Source: Stictocephala bisonia (lineage: Eukaryota; Arthropoda; Insecta; Hemiptera; Membracidae). Taken from it: DNA of 64,000 bases. The position numbers and the translations under genes were made by a program. Location of the stretch: assembly GCA_035578905.1 (NCBI GenBank), contig JAQJVL010000254.1, positions 62,001 to 126,000 of the forward strand, in the 5' to 3' direction. The notes beneath the pieces are model-generated. The model was not told the DNA's origin. It saw nothing but the letters and a program-made list of their open reading frames with translations, and did no database searches. The stretch's first letter is position 1, and every line of letters starts with the position of its first letter. Below are positions 63,575-64,000 of the stretch, piece by piece.

Positions 63575-63950
63575 ACATGTACCAATACCACTGTACGTGT
63601 ATGGGTGGGTGAAGACTACTGTATGTCTCTGTGTGGGCCAATGCCACTGTACAGGGGCGGGTGGGCCAATACCACTGTACATGTATGGGTGGGTGGGTGG
63701 GTCAATACCATTGAACGTGAATAAGTGGATATGTGGGTCAATACCACCGTACGTGTATGAGTGGGCAGATGGCCCAATTCACCGTACATGTATGAGTGGA
63801 TAGGTGGGTTAATACCACTGCACATGTATGAGTGGGTAAGTGGGTCAATACCATTGAACGTGAATAAGTGGATATGTGGGTCAATACCACCGTACGTGTA
63901 TCAGTGGGCAGATGGCCCAATTCACCGTACATGTATGAGTGGGTAGGTAA
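63575..63950 (+). repeat. Second minisatellite, about 36-bp unit, 142-bp higher-order period
   Basis: Units of type CAATACCACCGTACGTGTAT followed by GAGTGGGCAGATGGCC. Four units form a 142-bp block: TTGAACGTGAATAAGTGGAT recurs at 63711 and 63853 with the same downstream order. The array ends near 63950, where AT-rich DNA resumes. Confidence 0.9.
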
Positions 63951-64000
63951 ATAAATACTTTTTATTTATAAGTTACACAAATTAAATCATTAGTTAGGCT

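Noticed and set aside
63479..63946. Overlapping ORFs on both strands in the second minisatellite
   Set aside because: Low-complexity translations on both strands produced by the repeat itself.

Overview
This window is nuclear DNA from an arthropod, most likely an insect with a large, repeat-rich, AT-rich genome. A hemipteran is only a guess. The evidence is a pickpocket-type DEG/ENaC channel gene with canonical GT-AG introns of 0.9 to 9.9 kb, tRNA-derived SINEs, several non-LTR retrotransposon families, Ty3/gypsy elements, and piggyBac, Harbinger and hAT DNA transposons. No prokaryotic features are present.

The left 37 kb is dominated by one plus-strand gene. Nine exons between 1742 and 36714 join with fully consistent splice phases to give about 494 codons of a pickpocket sodium channel. 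They run from the first transmembrane segment to the stop codon, which is followed by a poly(A) signal. The cytoplasmic N-terminal exon(s) lie to the left of the window. The introns are crowded with mobile DNA: an internally deleted LINE with a PHD-finger ORF1 (3.3-5.6 kb); a Harbinger-type element with a piggyBac remnant nested in it (6.4-8.3 kb); two further LINE fragments (9-10.7 and 12.3-13 kb); SINEs; a minus-strand gypsy element whose LTR carries a TTAA MITE (17.7-21.7 kb); a LINE (24-25.4 kb); a 3.6 kb TIR-bounded element holding unidentified ORFs (26.2-29.8 kb); and a Harbinger transposase pseudogene inside the last intron (34.6-36.4 kb).

From 37 to 56 kb almost everything recognisable is repeat. 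There is a hAT MITE with a perfect 8-bp duplication; a Harbinger-like element with a MADF/Myb-like remnant; a piggyBac-like element whose end, together with flanking host DNA, has been tandemly triplicated (41.3-43.2 kb); a second gypsy element with a SAP-domain Gag N terminus (45.2-51.75 kb, its LTR interrupted by a LINE); and TTAA-flanked MITEs. One possible terminal exon of an unidentified membrane protein lies at 44.27 kb.

From 56.7 to 58.0 kb two small intronless plus-strand genes sit in tandem. They encode related secreted proteins with a signal peptide, N-glycosylation sites and conserved cysteines, and I do not recognise the family. They are the best candidate here for undescribed biology.

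The right end is a minisatellite of about 3.4 kb with a 49-bp unit and an 860-bp higher-order repeat (59.4-62.8 kb), followed by a second, shorter minisatellite (63.6-63.95 kb). Three separate loci (22.5, 31.1 and 54.5 kb) carry short inverted-repeat structures containing a hammerhead-ribozyme-like core of the kind reported in Penelope-like retroelements.
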